DNA of 64,000 nt, from contig CAZNLR010000004.1 in assembly GCA_964574215.1 (NCBI GenBank), positions 94,508-158,507 of the forward strand, in the 5' to 3' direction. The notes below the pieces were generated by a model. That model had not been told where the DNA came from, made no database searches, and worked only from the letters and a program-made list of their open reading frames with translations. Numbering within the stretch: position 1 is the stretch's first letter; every line of letters begins with the position of its first letter. The position numbers and the translations under genes are program-made. This stretch comes from GCA-2725625 sp964574215 (lineage in GTDB: Bacteria > Pseudomonadota > Alphaproteobacteria > Rhodospirillales > UBA2165). Below, in pieces: positions 53,233-61,596 of the stretch.

Positions 53233-53705
53233 GGTTGATTCTGCCGCTTCTGGCCGTTCTGATGCTGGCCGCTCCCGTCGGGGCCGTCGATCCCCAGGAG
53301 GTTTTGACGGACCCGCTATTGGAAAAGCGGGCCCGGTCCATCAGTCTCGGCCTGCGCTGCGTCGTCTGCCAGAACCAGTCCATCGACGATTCCGACGCCC
53401 AACTGGCCCGCGATCTGCGGCTGCTGGTGCGGGACAGATTGACCGAAGGTGACAGCGATCAGGAGGTGGTGGATTATATCGTGTCGCGCTATGGCGATTT
53501 CGTCCTGCTGCGCCCGCCGGTCAAAGGTGTAACCTATGCGCTGTGGTTCGGGCCCATATTGATCGCGTTGCTCGGCCTGCTCGGCCTTATCCTCTATTTC
53601 CGGCGGCAAAAGGCCGCCATCGCCGCTCCCATTCAGGAGTCTCCGTTGAGCGACGATGAGCGGCAACGGCTCGACAGCTATCTCGAAAAGGATGCCGATC
53701 AGTGA
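53229..53705 (+). CDS. ccmH: cytochrome c maturation protein CcmH
   Basis: A 158-residue protein with a signal peptide (LPLLAVLMLAAPVGA), the LRCVVCQNQSI redox motif and a C-terminal TM helix (LWFGPILIALLGLLGLIL). It matches the short CcmH/CycL, with the TPR part encoded separately as ccmI. The ATG overlaps the ccmG stop, and GTG of ccmI overlaps its stop. Confidence 0.94.
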   Translation: MRLILPLLAVLMLAAPVGAVDPQEVLTDPLLEKRARSISLGLRCVVCQNQSIDDSDAQLARDLRLLVRDRLTEGDSDQEVVDYIVSRYGDFVLLRPPVKGVTYALWFGPILIALLGLLGLILYFRRQKAAIAAPIQESPLSDDERQRLDSYLEKDADQ

Positions 53706-54853
53706 GCCTTTGGATCGCCATTGTCCTTTTGACACTGATCGCTCTGGTGGCGCTGGTCGGACCGTTGATCCGGCGGGCGGCAGGAGGGCGGGACGATCAC
53801 GACCGGGCCGTCTATCAGGATCAGCTCAACGAAATTGACCGGGATCTGGAACGGGGGGTTTTGAACCAAGCCGAAGCCGAAGCCCTTAAGACGGAAATTT
53901 CCCGCCGCATGATCAAAGCCGCGGATACGGAAACAGGGGAAGACGCCGCCGCCCAAAATGAAATTCAAGCAGGCGGTATTCGGATCGTGCCCGCCGTTTT
54001 TCTGATTGTCATTGTGCCCCTGGCGGCGCTCGGCCTTTATCGCCATTTGGGGTCGCCCGATAAGCCCGATATGCCGTACGCGTCCCGCACCTTCGCGCCC
54101 ACCGAGGATCAATCCCAGGCCCAGGCTTCTGCGGAAATGAATAGTCTGGTCGACAATCTGAAACGCCGTATGGAGCAAAATCCGGAAAAGCTCGACGGGT
54201 GGCTGCTGTTGGGGCGTTCCTTGATGTCACTGGAGCGGTTCGGGGAAGCGGCCGAGGCTTATACCAAGGCTCACCATCTCGCCAACCAACCGAAGCTGGT
54301 CCGTGCCGACATAACCGCCTCCCTGGCCGAAGCTGCTTACATGGCGGCGGGGGGACGCTTTACACCCCTGATCAGAGACTATCTGACGGCGGCCCGGGCT
54401 GCCGCGCCGCGCGAATCCAAGGTGCTGTTTTATCTCGGTCTCGATCTGGCCCGCCAGAAAAACTATGGGGACGCCGTCCAAATCTGGACCGACCTCTTGG
54501 CGATAACGCCGCCCCAGGCCCCCTGGCGCGCCAATTTGCAGCAGCAGATCACCAAAGCCGCCAAAGCGGGCGGTATCGATGCTGCCGCCGTTAAACCCCA
54601 ACTGGCGCCCGTGCAGGCGATGGCGCCGGCCGGCCCGACCGCCGAAGACGTGAAGGCGGCGGGGGAAATGACCGATGAAGACCGTCAGGCCTTTATCCGC
54701 TCCATGGTGGCAAGATTGGCCGAGCGCCTGAAGGATGCGCCCGGTGATATCGACGGCTGGAAACGTCTGGCCCGCGCCTACGAAGTGCTGGGAGAAACGG
54801 AAAAGGCGGCGGAAGCGGTCAAGCGTATCCGTCAACTAGAAGGCAATAAATGA
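53702..54853 (+). CDS. ccmI: cytochrome c biogenesis protein CcmI
   Basis: A 383-residue protein with two N-terminal TM helices, a cytosolic leucine-zipper-like loop and periplasmic TPRs (WLLLGRSLMSLERFGEAAEAY, WKRLARAYEVLGETEKAAEAV). CcmI holds apocytochrome c for the heme lyase. The start is GTG (53702). The last bases overlap the FAH gene start. Confidence 0.9.
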   Translation: MSLWIAIVLLTLIALVALVGPLIRRAAGGRDDHDRAVYQDQLNEIDRDLERGVLNQAEAEALKTEISRRMIKAADTETGEDAAAQNEIQAGGIRIVPAVFLIVIVPLAALGLYRHLGSPDKPDMPYASRTFAPTEDQSQAQASAEMNSLVDNLKRRMEQNPEKLDGWLLLGRSLMSLERFGEAAEAYTKAHHLANQPKLVRADITASLAEAAYMAAGGRFTPLIRDYLTAARAAAPRESKVLFYLGLDLARQKNYGDAVQIWTDLLAITPPQAPWRANLQQQITKAAKAGGIDAAAVKPQLAPVQAMAPAGPTAEDVKAAGEMTDEDRQAFIRSMVARLAERLKDAPGDIDGWKRLARAYEVLGETEKAAEAVKRIRQLEGNK

Positions 54854-55692
54854 ACCGGCGCATTCCGACATCGGCGCTTATGGCATTTCTTTTGTTCCTG
54901 CTCTCGGCGGGACATTCACCGGCCGCGGATAAAATCGAGAAATTCCTCCGGTACGCCCATGACGGTAAAATATCCTTCGGCAGACTCGTCGGAGACAATA
55001 TCCGGGAACTGCGCGGCGATATTTTCAATACGCCGGTAGAGACCGGGCGGAGCGTTAAACTGGCCGATGTCCGTATCCTGATCCCCACCGAACCGACTAA
55101 GGTTCTCGCCGTCGGCATGAATTACCGGTCGCATCTGGCCTCGTCCAGTGATGGACCGCCACCCCTGTTCGCCAAGTTTCCCAGCTCGTTGATTGCCCAT
55201 GGCGACGAATTGATGATCCCTAAGGATGCCGGAAATCCTCACTATGAGGGGGAAATGGTGATTGTCATCGGAAAAGTAGCGAAAAATGTGCCGGAAAAAG
55301 AGGCCCACCATTACATTTTCGGTGTGACGGCGGGCAACGACGTCAGTGAACGCACCTGGCAATCGACCGATCTCCAATGGCTGCGCGGTAAAGCCAGCGA
55401 TGGCTTTGGTCCGGTGGGACCGTATGTCGTCAAAGGCCTGAATTACAACGATTTAAAAGTGGAAACCCGGTTAAATGGCGAGGTTAGGCAATCGGAAAGC
55501 ACCAAAATGATGATCCACGGCGTTGCCAAAATTGTCAGCTGGTCGAGCCGGTATTTTACGCTGATGCCCGGCGATCTGATCTTCACCGGCACGCCCGGCT
55601 CCACACGAGGTATGAAGGCGGGCGATATCGTAGAAGTTGAAGTCGAAGGCGTAGGTGTTTTGCGCAATAGATTGGTACGTAACAATAGGTAA
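54850..55692 (+). CDS. exported fumarylacetoacetate hydrolase-family protein
   Basis: A 280-residue protein with a clear signal peptide (LMAFLLFLLSAGHSPAADKI) on an otherwise standard FAH fold: VLAVGMNYRSHL, HYEGEMVIVIGK (metal Glu residues), VTAGNDVSERTWQ and MPGDLIFTGTPGSTRGM. FAH enzymes are metal-dependent cytosolic C-C hydrolases or isomerases, so export is unusual. The ATG overlaps the ccmI stop, so it is the last gene of the ccm operon. Function in cytochrome maturation is not implied by homology. Confidence 0.82.
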   Translation: MNRRIPTSALMAFLLFLLSAGHSPAADKIEKFLRYAHDGKISFGRLVGDNIRELRGDIFNTPVETGRSVKLADVRILIPTEPTKVLAVGMNYRSHLASSSDGPPPLFAKFPSSLIAHGDELMIPKDAGNPHYEGEMVIVIGKVAKNVPEKEAHHYIFGVTAGNDVSERTWQSTDLQWLRGKASDGFGPVGPYVVKGLNYNDLKVETRLNGEVRQSESTKMMIHGVAKIVSWSSRYFTLMPGDLIFTGTPGSTRGMKAGDIVEVEVEGVGVLRNRLVRNNR

Positions 55693-55777
55693 AAATTTCA
55701 TTTTATGCGAACTTGTCACTTGGCAGCGCCCAATAGTTACAATATCTTCTCTGCCGGTAATATGAAATAGGTTGGAA

Positions 55778-56710
55778 ATGTCCCAAGATAAACATCGTTT
55801 GGTTACCCGTGCGGATTTTGACGGCGTTGTCGCCGGGGGGTTGCTGATAGAATTGGATTTGGTCGGCGATGATGTCGTTTTTGCCGAACCCCGCGACGTG
55901 CAAAAAGGCAACGTAAAAATCGAAGCCGGTGATATCACGACGAACCTACCCTTTGTCGAAGGCGTGCACCTCTGTTTCGACCATCATTTGAGCGAAACCG
56001 TGCGGGTCGGTGCGCACAAAAATCATGTTATCGATCCTAATGCGCCGTCGGCGGCCCGTGTGGTCTATGACTATTATGGCGGTGAGCAAGGTTTTCCGAA
56101 AATTTCCCAGGAAATGATGGACGCGGTCGATAAGGCCGATTCCGCCCAGTATTCGGAAGCCGAAATTCTGGCCCCCCAAAACTGGACCATGCTTAATTTC
56201 CTGCTTGATCCGCGGACGGGATTGTCCCGGTTCGGTGACTTCAATATTCCGCACGAACAGTTGATGCGGGATATGATGATTTATTGCCGCCATCATCCGG
56301 TTGAAGAAATTCTTCAAATTCCCGATGTCGAGGAACGGCTCCACATTTTCCAGGAACATGAGGAATTTGCCGAACTTCAGTTGAAACGGTGTGCGTCCAT
56401 CGACGGCGATATTGTGGTCGCCGATCTGCGTGGCGAGGAAAAGATATACGCCTGCAACCGTTTCCTGATTTACGGCCTGTTTCCAAGCGCCAAGGTCTCG
56501 ATTCACATTTATCCCGGCGACACCGAGGACAAAACCCTCTTCGCCGTCGGCCGGTCGATTTTAAACCGCGCGTCCCACGCCAACATCGGTCTCTTGATGC
56601 TGGAACACGGCGGCGGCGGACACGAAGCCGTCGGCACCTGCCAGGTGGAAAACGAAATTGCCGACGACGTGCTGCTCAATATGATCCAGCGCATCAACGA
56701 AGAGGGATAA
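55778..56710 (+). CDS. DHH-family phosphoesterase (exopolyphosphatase-like)
   Basis: A 310-residue protein with RADFDGVVAGGLL, CFDHHLSE (DHH-type metal motif) and the C-terminal DHHA1-like GGGGHEAVGTCQV. Family members hydrolyse oligonucleotides, cyclic dinucleotides or polyphosphate; the substrate is not defined. No TM segments. The ATG at 55778 was chosen over a TTG at 55772. Confidence 0.82.
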   Translation: MSQDKHRLVTRADFDGVVAGGLLIELDLVGDDVVFAEPRDVQKGNVKIEAGDITTNLPFVEGVHLCFDHHLSETVRVGAHKNHVIDPNAPSAARVVYDYYGGEQGFPKISQEMMDAVDKADSAQYSEAEILAPQNWTMLNFLLDPRTGLSRFGDFNIPHEQLMRDMMIYCRHHPVEEILQIPDVEERLHIFQEHEEFAELQLKRCASIDGDIVVADLRGEEKIYACNRFLIYGLFPSAKVSIHIYPGDTEDKTLFAVGRSILNRASHANIGLLMLEHGGGGHEAVGTCQVENEIADDVLLNMIQRINEEG

Positions 56711-56722
56711 TTTCCTCGTATA

Positions 56723-57154
56723 TTAAGACGGTTTTTTGGGGGCCAGCAGCGTCGCCGTGCCGTCGATGACGACCTTGTCACCCACCCGGCAAACCGTTTC
56801 CAGTTCCACCATGTCCTTACCGTCGATCAGCTTTACGGCTTTAACTTCGGTGGTAACCGTATCCCCCAACAGGACCGGCGCTTTGAATTTCAGGTTTTGG
56901 TTGACGTAGATCCAGCCCGGGCCCGGGAACACGCGCCCGAAAACGGCGGATATAAAGCCGGCAACCAGCATGCCGTGGCTGATGCGCTGCCCGAAAATGG
57001 AGGTTTTGGCGTAGTCCTCGTCGAGATGGACGGGATTGTTGTCGCCGCTGATACCGGCGAAGGCGATAACGTCTTCTTCGGTCACGGTTTTGGAATACTC
57101 GCCGGTCATGCCTTCGGCGATATCGTCGAAATAACGTAATTCAGGTTGCCCCAT
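56723..57154 (-). CDS. MaoC/PhaJ-like (R)-specific enoyl-CoA hydratase
   Basis: A 143-residue hot-dog fold protein with the hydratase-2 motif (AGISGDNNPVHLDEDYA, catalytic Asp/His) and SHGMLVAGFISA. PhaJ-type enzymes convert beta-oxidation enoyl-CoA to (R)-3-hydroxyacyl-CoA, the PHA monomer. Its place beside phaR supports this. It ends 13 bp from the convergent DHH gene. Confidence 0.85.
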   Translation of the reverse strand: MGQPELRYFDDIAEGMTGEYSKTVTEEDVIAFAGISGDNNPVHLDEDYAKTSIFGQRISHGMLVAGFISAVFGRVFPGPGWIYVNQNLKFKAPVLLGDTVTTEVKAVKLIDGKDMVELETVCRVGDKVVIDGTATLLAPKKPS

Positions 57155-57207
57155 AGTTTATTGTCCTCGTGATAGAGATTAAAAAATTGATTGGAATAAT
57201 TTGTCGA

Positions 57208-57822
57208 TTAGCTGTCGCGGGAGAGACTATCCAGCCGTTGTTGCATTTCCGCCAATTCGCGTTTCAGCTTGGCGATTTCCTCTTCATTGTCGCCGTCATC
57301 GTTGGTGGTGGCCGCTGGATCGGAATCGTCGCCGGTGTCGTCTTCGGTCGCGGCTCCGCCGAACATACCCATGGATTTTTGAAACATTTCCATATTGTTG
57401 CGGCCGATTTCCGCCAGCTGTTCCATGGTTCCGTTGCCGCCGAACATGCTCTGCATCTGTTCCATCGCCTGCTGTTGGTTGGCTGCGAATGTCTGAATGC
57501 TTTGTTCGAGAAAAGACGTCAGATCGGAACCAATGCCGTCGCCGTATAGCTTGAGAATCTGCCGTAAATAGTCGGTCGGGAACATATTATTCCCTTTGTT
57601 TTCTTCATCGGCGATTATTTGGGCCAAAACCGACCCGGTCAGATCGCTGCCGGACTTGGCATCCTGCACCTCAAATTCGACACCGTCTTTGACCAAGGCG
57701 TGAAGATCGCTCAGGGTGACGAATTCCGCCGTCGACGTATTGTAAAGGCGGCGGTTGGCGTATTTCTTGATCACCAGCGGATCACGATCCGAGGTGTTGC
57801 CGGTGGACGATTCTTTACTCAA
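57208..57822 (-). CDS. phaR: polyhydroxyalkanoate synthesis repressor PhaR
   Basis: A 204-residue regulator. The N-terminal PhaR DNA-binding domain (VIKKYANRRLYNTSTAEFVTL, LVKDGVEFEVQDAKSG) is followed by the PHB accumulation regulatory domain (FPTDYLRQILKLYG) and an acidic, coiled C-terminus. PhaR represses phasin and its own gene when not bound to PHA granules. It is divergent from phaP, with operator sites between. Confidence 0.93.
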   Translation of the reverse strand: MSKESSTGNTSDRDPLVIKKYANRRLYNTSTAEFVTLSDLHALVKDGVEFEVQDAKSGSDLTGSVLAQIIADEENKGNNMFPTDYLRQILKLYGDGIGSDLTSFLEQSIQTFAANQQQAMEQMQSMFGGNGTMEQLAEIGRNNMEMFQKSMGMFGGAATEDDTGDDSDPAATTNDDGDNEEEIAKLKRELAEMQQRLDSLSRDS

Positions 57823-57926
57823 AATGGGCCTCTTTCTCTTATTTTACGCCCTTTATCGGGATTTCATGGGGCGAAGTTCCAGCAATACTGCCACAAACCG
57901 TCATATTTTTGTAGTGCAAAATTAAT

Positions 57927-57994
57927 TTTTTGCAATGCAAAATAATAGTTGACATTCAACCACAACAGGACTAGATTATTTTGCATTGCAAAAA
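57927..57994. promoter_or_regulatory. paired PhaR-type operators around the phaP promoter
   Basis: TTTTTGCAATGCAAAATAAT (57927-57946) and its exact reverse complement (57975-57994) form a 20-bp inverted pair, each with a TTGCAATGCAA-like palindrome. TGC/GCA-rich palindromes are the known recognition type for alphaproteobacterial PhaR. The left site is upstream of the -35 box; the right overlaps the -10 box, which would block polymerase. A related half-site (TGCAAAATTA) lies near 57915. Confidence 0.75.
57949..57977 (+). promoter_or_regulatory. sigma-70 promoter of phaP
   Basis: TTGACA (57949-57954), 17 bp, TAGATT (57972-57977). The -35 box is a perfect consensus. It lies about 97 bp before the phaP ATG and is bracketed by the PhaR-type operators. 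Confidence 0.75.
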
Positions 57995-58073
57995 CCTGTT
58001 TTTAAACTCGCCCGTTTAAAGACCGATTTAAATTAGAACCCGAATTAGAGAATGAAATTAGAGGAATAGGAAA

Positions 58074-58532
58074 ATGACAAACAAAGCTAAAGCCAACGCC
58101 GCTGATAAAGCCATGGCCACCGCCGCCGAAGCCGTTGAAAAAATTACTGCCGTCGGTAACGAAACCCTCAGCAAAGTTGAAACCGGTTATGAAAAAGCGT
58201 CCGTTGCCAGCCAGGCCAATTTCGATGCCAGCCTGAAAGCCTCGGAAGCCGCCGTTGCCGGCATGAGCGCTTACACTGAGCAGGTTTTCGACTACACGAA
58301 AAATGCTTTTGCCGAAAACATGGAATTGATGCAGAAAGCGTTTGCCGTGAAACAGCCGCAGGATCTGGTTGAGCTGCAAATCGAAGCCGCCAACAATTCG
58401 GTTAACCGCGTCGTCGCGCAGGCCACCAAGCTCAACGAAATTGCTGCCGATACGGCCGCAAAAACAATTGAGCCTTTGAAAGCCCAAATGGAAAAAACTG
58501 TCGAAAGCCTCAATCAATCCTTTGCTGCCTAA
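58074..58532 (+). CDS. phaP: phasin
   Basis: A 152-residue, Ala/Glu/Lys-rich helical protein of the phasin_2 type (AAVAGMSAYTEQVFDYTKNAF, PQDLVELQIEAANNSVNRVV). It coats PHA granules and controls their size. The ATG has a GAGGAATAGGAA ribosome site. Expression is predicted to be repressed by PhaR. Confidence 0.92.
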   Translation: MTNKAKANAADKAMATAAEAVEKITAVGNETLSKVETGYEKASVASQANFDASLKASEAAVAGMSAYTEQVFDYTKNAFAENMELMQKAFAVKQPQDLVELQIEAANNSVNRVVAQATKLNEIAADTAAKTIEPLKAQMEKTVESLNQSFAA

Positions 58533-58561
58533 GCACTCAGGATTTCTACAGTTACCATAGT

Positions 58562-58594
58562 GCGGGCGCAGAGCTGACCAGGCTTTGCGCCCGC
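58562..58594 (+). terminator. probable terminator after phaP
   Basis: GCGGGCGCA pairs with TGCGCCCGC over 9 bp around a 15-nt loop, then a weak T-tract (GGCTTGTTT). Confidence 0.55.
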
Positions 58595-58718
58595 GGCTTG
58601 TTTAAGGTCTGTGAGAGGCCTATTTTAGGCGCCGGTTAAGGCCGCTTAGACAGGAAAGTTCAATTGGACCCGATTCGGGATCGGGCGTCCGTCGAAACGA
58701 ATTAAGAAAGGAAATCCC

Positions 58719-60674
58719 ATGTCTGACAGCAAAGACGCAAAAGGGAACGATAAAAATAAAAACGGAAATGCTGAATTTTTCGAATTTGTCGAAAAAATGG
58801 GCGCCGATTTCACGGATAATATGAGTAAATTCGCCGACCAATGGAACGGCCAGTGGAACAGCCAATGGAACGAGCAGTTGGCCAATTGGTATACCGCCTG
58901 GATCAACGAACTGCCGGAGAGTTTTACCCAGGACGCTTCCGGGGACGCCGCCAAGACCGACGCTTTCGATATACGGAAAAGCCTTGAAGAGATGGCCGGG
59001 GGGATGGCCGGGGGAATGGCAGGCGCAGCGCTGCCGAAAATCGACACCGCCAAGGTTATGGAAGCTCAAATCGAGCTGTGGCAGAACTATCAGACGCTTT
59101 GGATGAACACGACCACGGCGCTGATGCAGCAATTCGGCCAGACCGAGGAAGACGAAAAAGAACCTGGGCAGGAAGTGATTGTGCCCGATGCCGGCGATTA
59201 CCGCTTCAAGGATTCCGAATGGAGCGTCAACCCGGTCTTCAGCTTCATCAAACAGTCCTACCTCTTAAACAGTCACTGGCTGCGCCAGATGGTCGATCAG
59301 ACGGAAGGCGTCGACGAAGCCACGCGTATGAAAATCGAATTCTACAGCCGCATGCTGGTGGACGCCATGGCGCCCACCAATTTCGCCCTGACCAATCCCA
59401 CCGTGCTGCGGGAAATGAAGGAAACCGGCGGCCAAAGCATTGTCCAGGGCATCACCAATTATATCGAGGATCAGCAGGCCGGTTTCGACACCATGCGGCC
59501 CCGGCACACGGACATGAGCGCCTTTAAGGTGGGCGAGAACGTCGCCACCGCCGAAGGCTCGGTCATCTTCGAGACCCCCATGATGCAGTTGCTGCAATTC
59601 ACGCCCACCACCGAAGAAGTCTACAAAAAACCGCTGATGATCGTACCGCCGTGGATCAACAAGTTTTATATTCTCGATCTCCGGGAGGATAATTCCTTTA
59701 TCCGCTGGGCCGTCGGTCAGGGATATACGGTGTTCGTAATTTCCTGGGTCAACCCCGACGAAACCTATGCCGACAAAAGCTTCGACGATTACGTGAAGGA
59801 CGGCATATTCGCCGCCCTGGAGGCCATCGAGGAAGCCACCGGTGAAAAGCAGGTGACGGCCATCGGTTATTGCATCGGCGGCACCATGCTGGCGGCGACC
59901 CTGGCTTACATGGCAGAGCATAACGACGACCGAATTTCGGCGGTTACCTATTTCGCCGCCCAGGTCGATTTCGAAATGGCTGGCGAATTGCTGGTGTTCA
60001 CCGATGAACAACAGGTCGCCATGCTGGAGCCCAAAGTGCGGGAGCAGGGCTATCTCGACGGCGCGTCCATGGCGTCTACATTCAATTCGCTGCGGGCGAA
60101 CGATCTGATCTGGTATTTCGTCATCAACAACTACCTGATGGGCAAGCAACCGCCGGTCTTCGACCTATTGTACTGGAATGCGGATTCCACGCGTTTCCCA
60201 GCCCAGTTGCTGTTGGACTATTTGCGTAACATGTATCAGCAAAACCTGCTGTCCCAACCGGATGGATTTACTCTTCTGGATGAGAAAGTGGACCTGAGGA
60301 AAATCAAAATTCCCACCTATATCCAGGCCAGCAAGGAAGACCATATCGCACCCGCCGAATCCGTTTATAAAGCCGTCAACCTCTATTCGGGGCCGGTCAA
60401 GTTCATGCTGGCGGGCTCCGGCCATATCGCCGGCGTTATCAATCCACCGGCAGCTGAAAAATATCAGCACTGGACCAATACGAAGAAAAAATCCTATGGC
60501 GAATTCGAGGAATGGTTCGAGGACGCTAAGGAGCATAAGGGCTCCTGGTGGGGAGATTGGGACAAATGGCTGTCGAAAAAATCCGGCGCCAAGGTCAAAG
60601 CCCGCAAACCCGGTGAAGGCAAGCTTAAGGTTATCGAAGCCGCGCCCGGCAGTTATGTGAAGACTCGGTCCTAA
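58719..60674 (+). CDS. phaC: class I poly(3-hydroxyalkanoate) synthase
   Basis: A 651-residue PHA polymerase. The catalytic triad is visible: Cys385 in the lipase-like box GYCIGG, Asp541 in KEDHIAP and His569 in GSGHIAGVINPP. An N-terminal PhaC_N domain is preceded by a tail that is longer than usual, with tandem QWN units (GQWNSQWNEQ, about residues 46-55) and AGGMAGG repeats. It polymerises (R)-3-hydroxyacyl-CoA. The ATG at 58719 has AGGAAA upstream. Confidence 0.95.
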   Translation: MSDSKDAKGNDKNKNGNAEFFEFVEKMGADFTDNMSKFADQWNGQWNSQWNEQLANWYTAWINELPESFTQDASGDAAKTDAFDIRKSLEEMAGGMAGGMAGAALPKIDTAKVMEAQIELWQNYQTLWMNTTTALMQQFGQTEEDEKEPGQEVIVPDAGDYRFKDSEWSVNPVFSFIKQSYLLNSHWLRQMVDQTEGVDEATRMKIEFYSRMLVDAMAPTNFALTNPTVLREMKETGGQSIVQGITNYIEDQQAGFDTMRPRHTDMSAFKVGENVATAEGSVIFETPMMQLLQFTPTTEEVYKKPLMIVPPWINKFYILDLREDNSFIRWAVGQGYTVFVISWVNPDETYADKSFDDYVKDGIFAALEAIEEATGEKQVTAIGYCIGGTMLAATLAYMAEHNDDRISAVTYFAAQVDFEMAGELLVFTDEQQVAMLEPKVREQGYLDGASMASTFNSLRANDLIWYFVINNYLMGKQPPVFDLLYWNADSTRFPAQLLLDYLRNMYQQNLLSQPDGFTLLDEKVDLRKIKIPTYIQASKEDHIAPAESVYKAVNLYSGPVKFMLAGSGHIAGVINPPAAEKYQHWTNTKKKSYGEFEEWFEDAKEHKGSWWGDWDKWLSKKSGAKVKARKPGEGKLKVIEAAPGSYVKTRS

Positions 60675-60707
60675 TCGGACCCGCCAATTGGACAAGGAGA
60701 CTATGGT

Positions 60708-60974
60708 ATGAAATTTTCTGTTGATATCGATTGCACCGCCCAGGAAGCAAGGACGTTTTTGGGCCTTCCCGACGTCGAGGCGTTTCAAAAATCCATCATG
60801 GAAAACGCCCAGGCGCAGATGGAAGAGCAGATGAAATCTCTCGATCCTGAAGCACTGATGAAATTGTGGATGCCCGATGGCGTCGCCGGCACCGTTCAGT
60901 CCTGGAAGGAATTGCAGGAAAACTTCATGGCTCAATTCACCCAGATGGCGTCCGGACAGACCGGCAAAAAGTAA
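60708..60974 (+). CDS. small protein downstream of phaC, DUF6489-like
   Basis: An 88-residue protein: MKFSVDIDCTAQEARTFLGL, PDVEAFQKSIMENAQAQMEEQM, ending SGQTGKK. It resembles DUF6489, a small alphaproteobacterial family often found with PHA synthase genes. Coding lies 33 bp after phaC with AAGGAGA upstream, so it is likely co-transcribed and may be granule-associated; the function is unproven. Confidence 0.75.
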   Translation: MKFSVDIDCTAQEARTFLGLPDVEAFQKSIMENAQAQMEEQMKSLDPEALMKLWMPDGVAGTVQSWKELQENFMAQFTQMASGQTGKK

Positions 60975-60979
60975 TATGG

Positions 60980-61028
60980 TTTCGGTTACAGTTTACGAAA
61001 CTCCAAATTAAATAAACTGTCACCGAAA
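60980..61028. terminator. imperfect inverted repeat after the phaC operon
   Basis: TTTCGGTTACAGTTTA (60980-60995) pairs with TAAACTGTCACCGAAA (61013-61028) with one mismatch. No T-tract follows, so a terminator role is weakly supported. Confidence 0.4.
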
Positions 61029-61161
61029 TCCACCGAAATAACTGAAACTGCTCGTCTCATCCGGCTGCAGATTGATGCTTTCGGATATCCACCTCTAGAA
61101 ATTCAGCCGCCATCTGTGCTTATATTGTGATCTGCAACTGAAAAGATGAAACGGACCCGAC

Positions 61162-61506
61162 ATGACGGATGAGCAGCAAACTGACGGTTTGGATAAAACC
61201 GTGGAACGGCGCGACGAAGACGACCGGCGTGAAGAAGATATCGAGCCGGAATCCGATAAACGGGCTGAGGGAGACCGCCGGGACGATATGGATCGGCGAG
61301 GCATCCACATAAATCTGGAAAATCCCAATGAAGAATTCGTCCACGAAGTTGTCACCTGGCTGATCGACAACACGGGGGAAAGCTGGAGCATGGGACCTGC
61401 CGAACACGAACCGGCCGAAAGTCCGGTTGCTTGGCGGATCAGGTTCGAGCGACAGGTGGACAAAGATGCATTCACCGACTGGCTCGATACATTTGCGGCA
61501 GCATAG
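61162..61506 (+). CDS. acidic small protein of unknown function
   Basis: A 114-residue protein. The first 45 residues are almost all charged (DKTVERRDEDDRREEDIEPE). A folded C-terminal half has NEEFVHEVVTWLIDNTGESW and DKDAFTDWLDTFAA, with alternating beta and helix. No family is recognised. The ATG is at 61162. Confidence 0.6.
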   Translation: MTDEQQTDGLDKTVERRDEDDRREEDIEPESDKRAEGDRRDDMDRRGIHINLENPNEEFVHEVVTWLIDNTGESWSMGPAEHEPAESPVAWRIRFERQVDKDAFTDWLDTFAAA

Positions 61507-61557
61507 AAATTGGCGCAGGGAAGTCCCACCGACCAATCTGAATAAAAGGAATTGACC

Positions 61558-61596
61558 ATGAACGCGGATGATGCCGTTGCGGGCGGTGAACAGTGA
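61558..61596 (+). CDS. 12-codon minicistron before the MBL hydrolase gene
   Basis: MNADDAVAGGEQ, with the better ribosome site (AAAAGGA). Its TGA overlaps the GTG start at 61593 by two bases. It is either a coupling leader or a separated N-terminus. Confidence 0.35.
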   Translation: MNADDAVAGGEQ

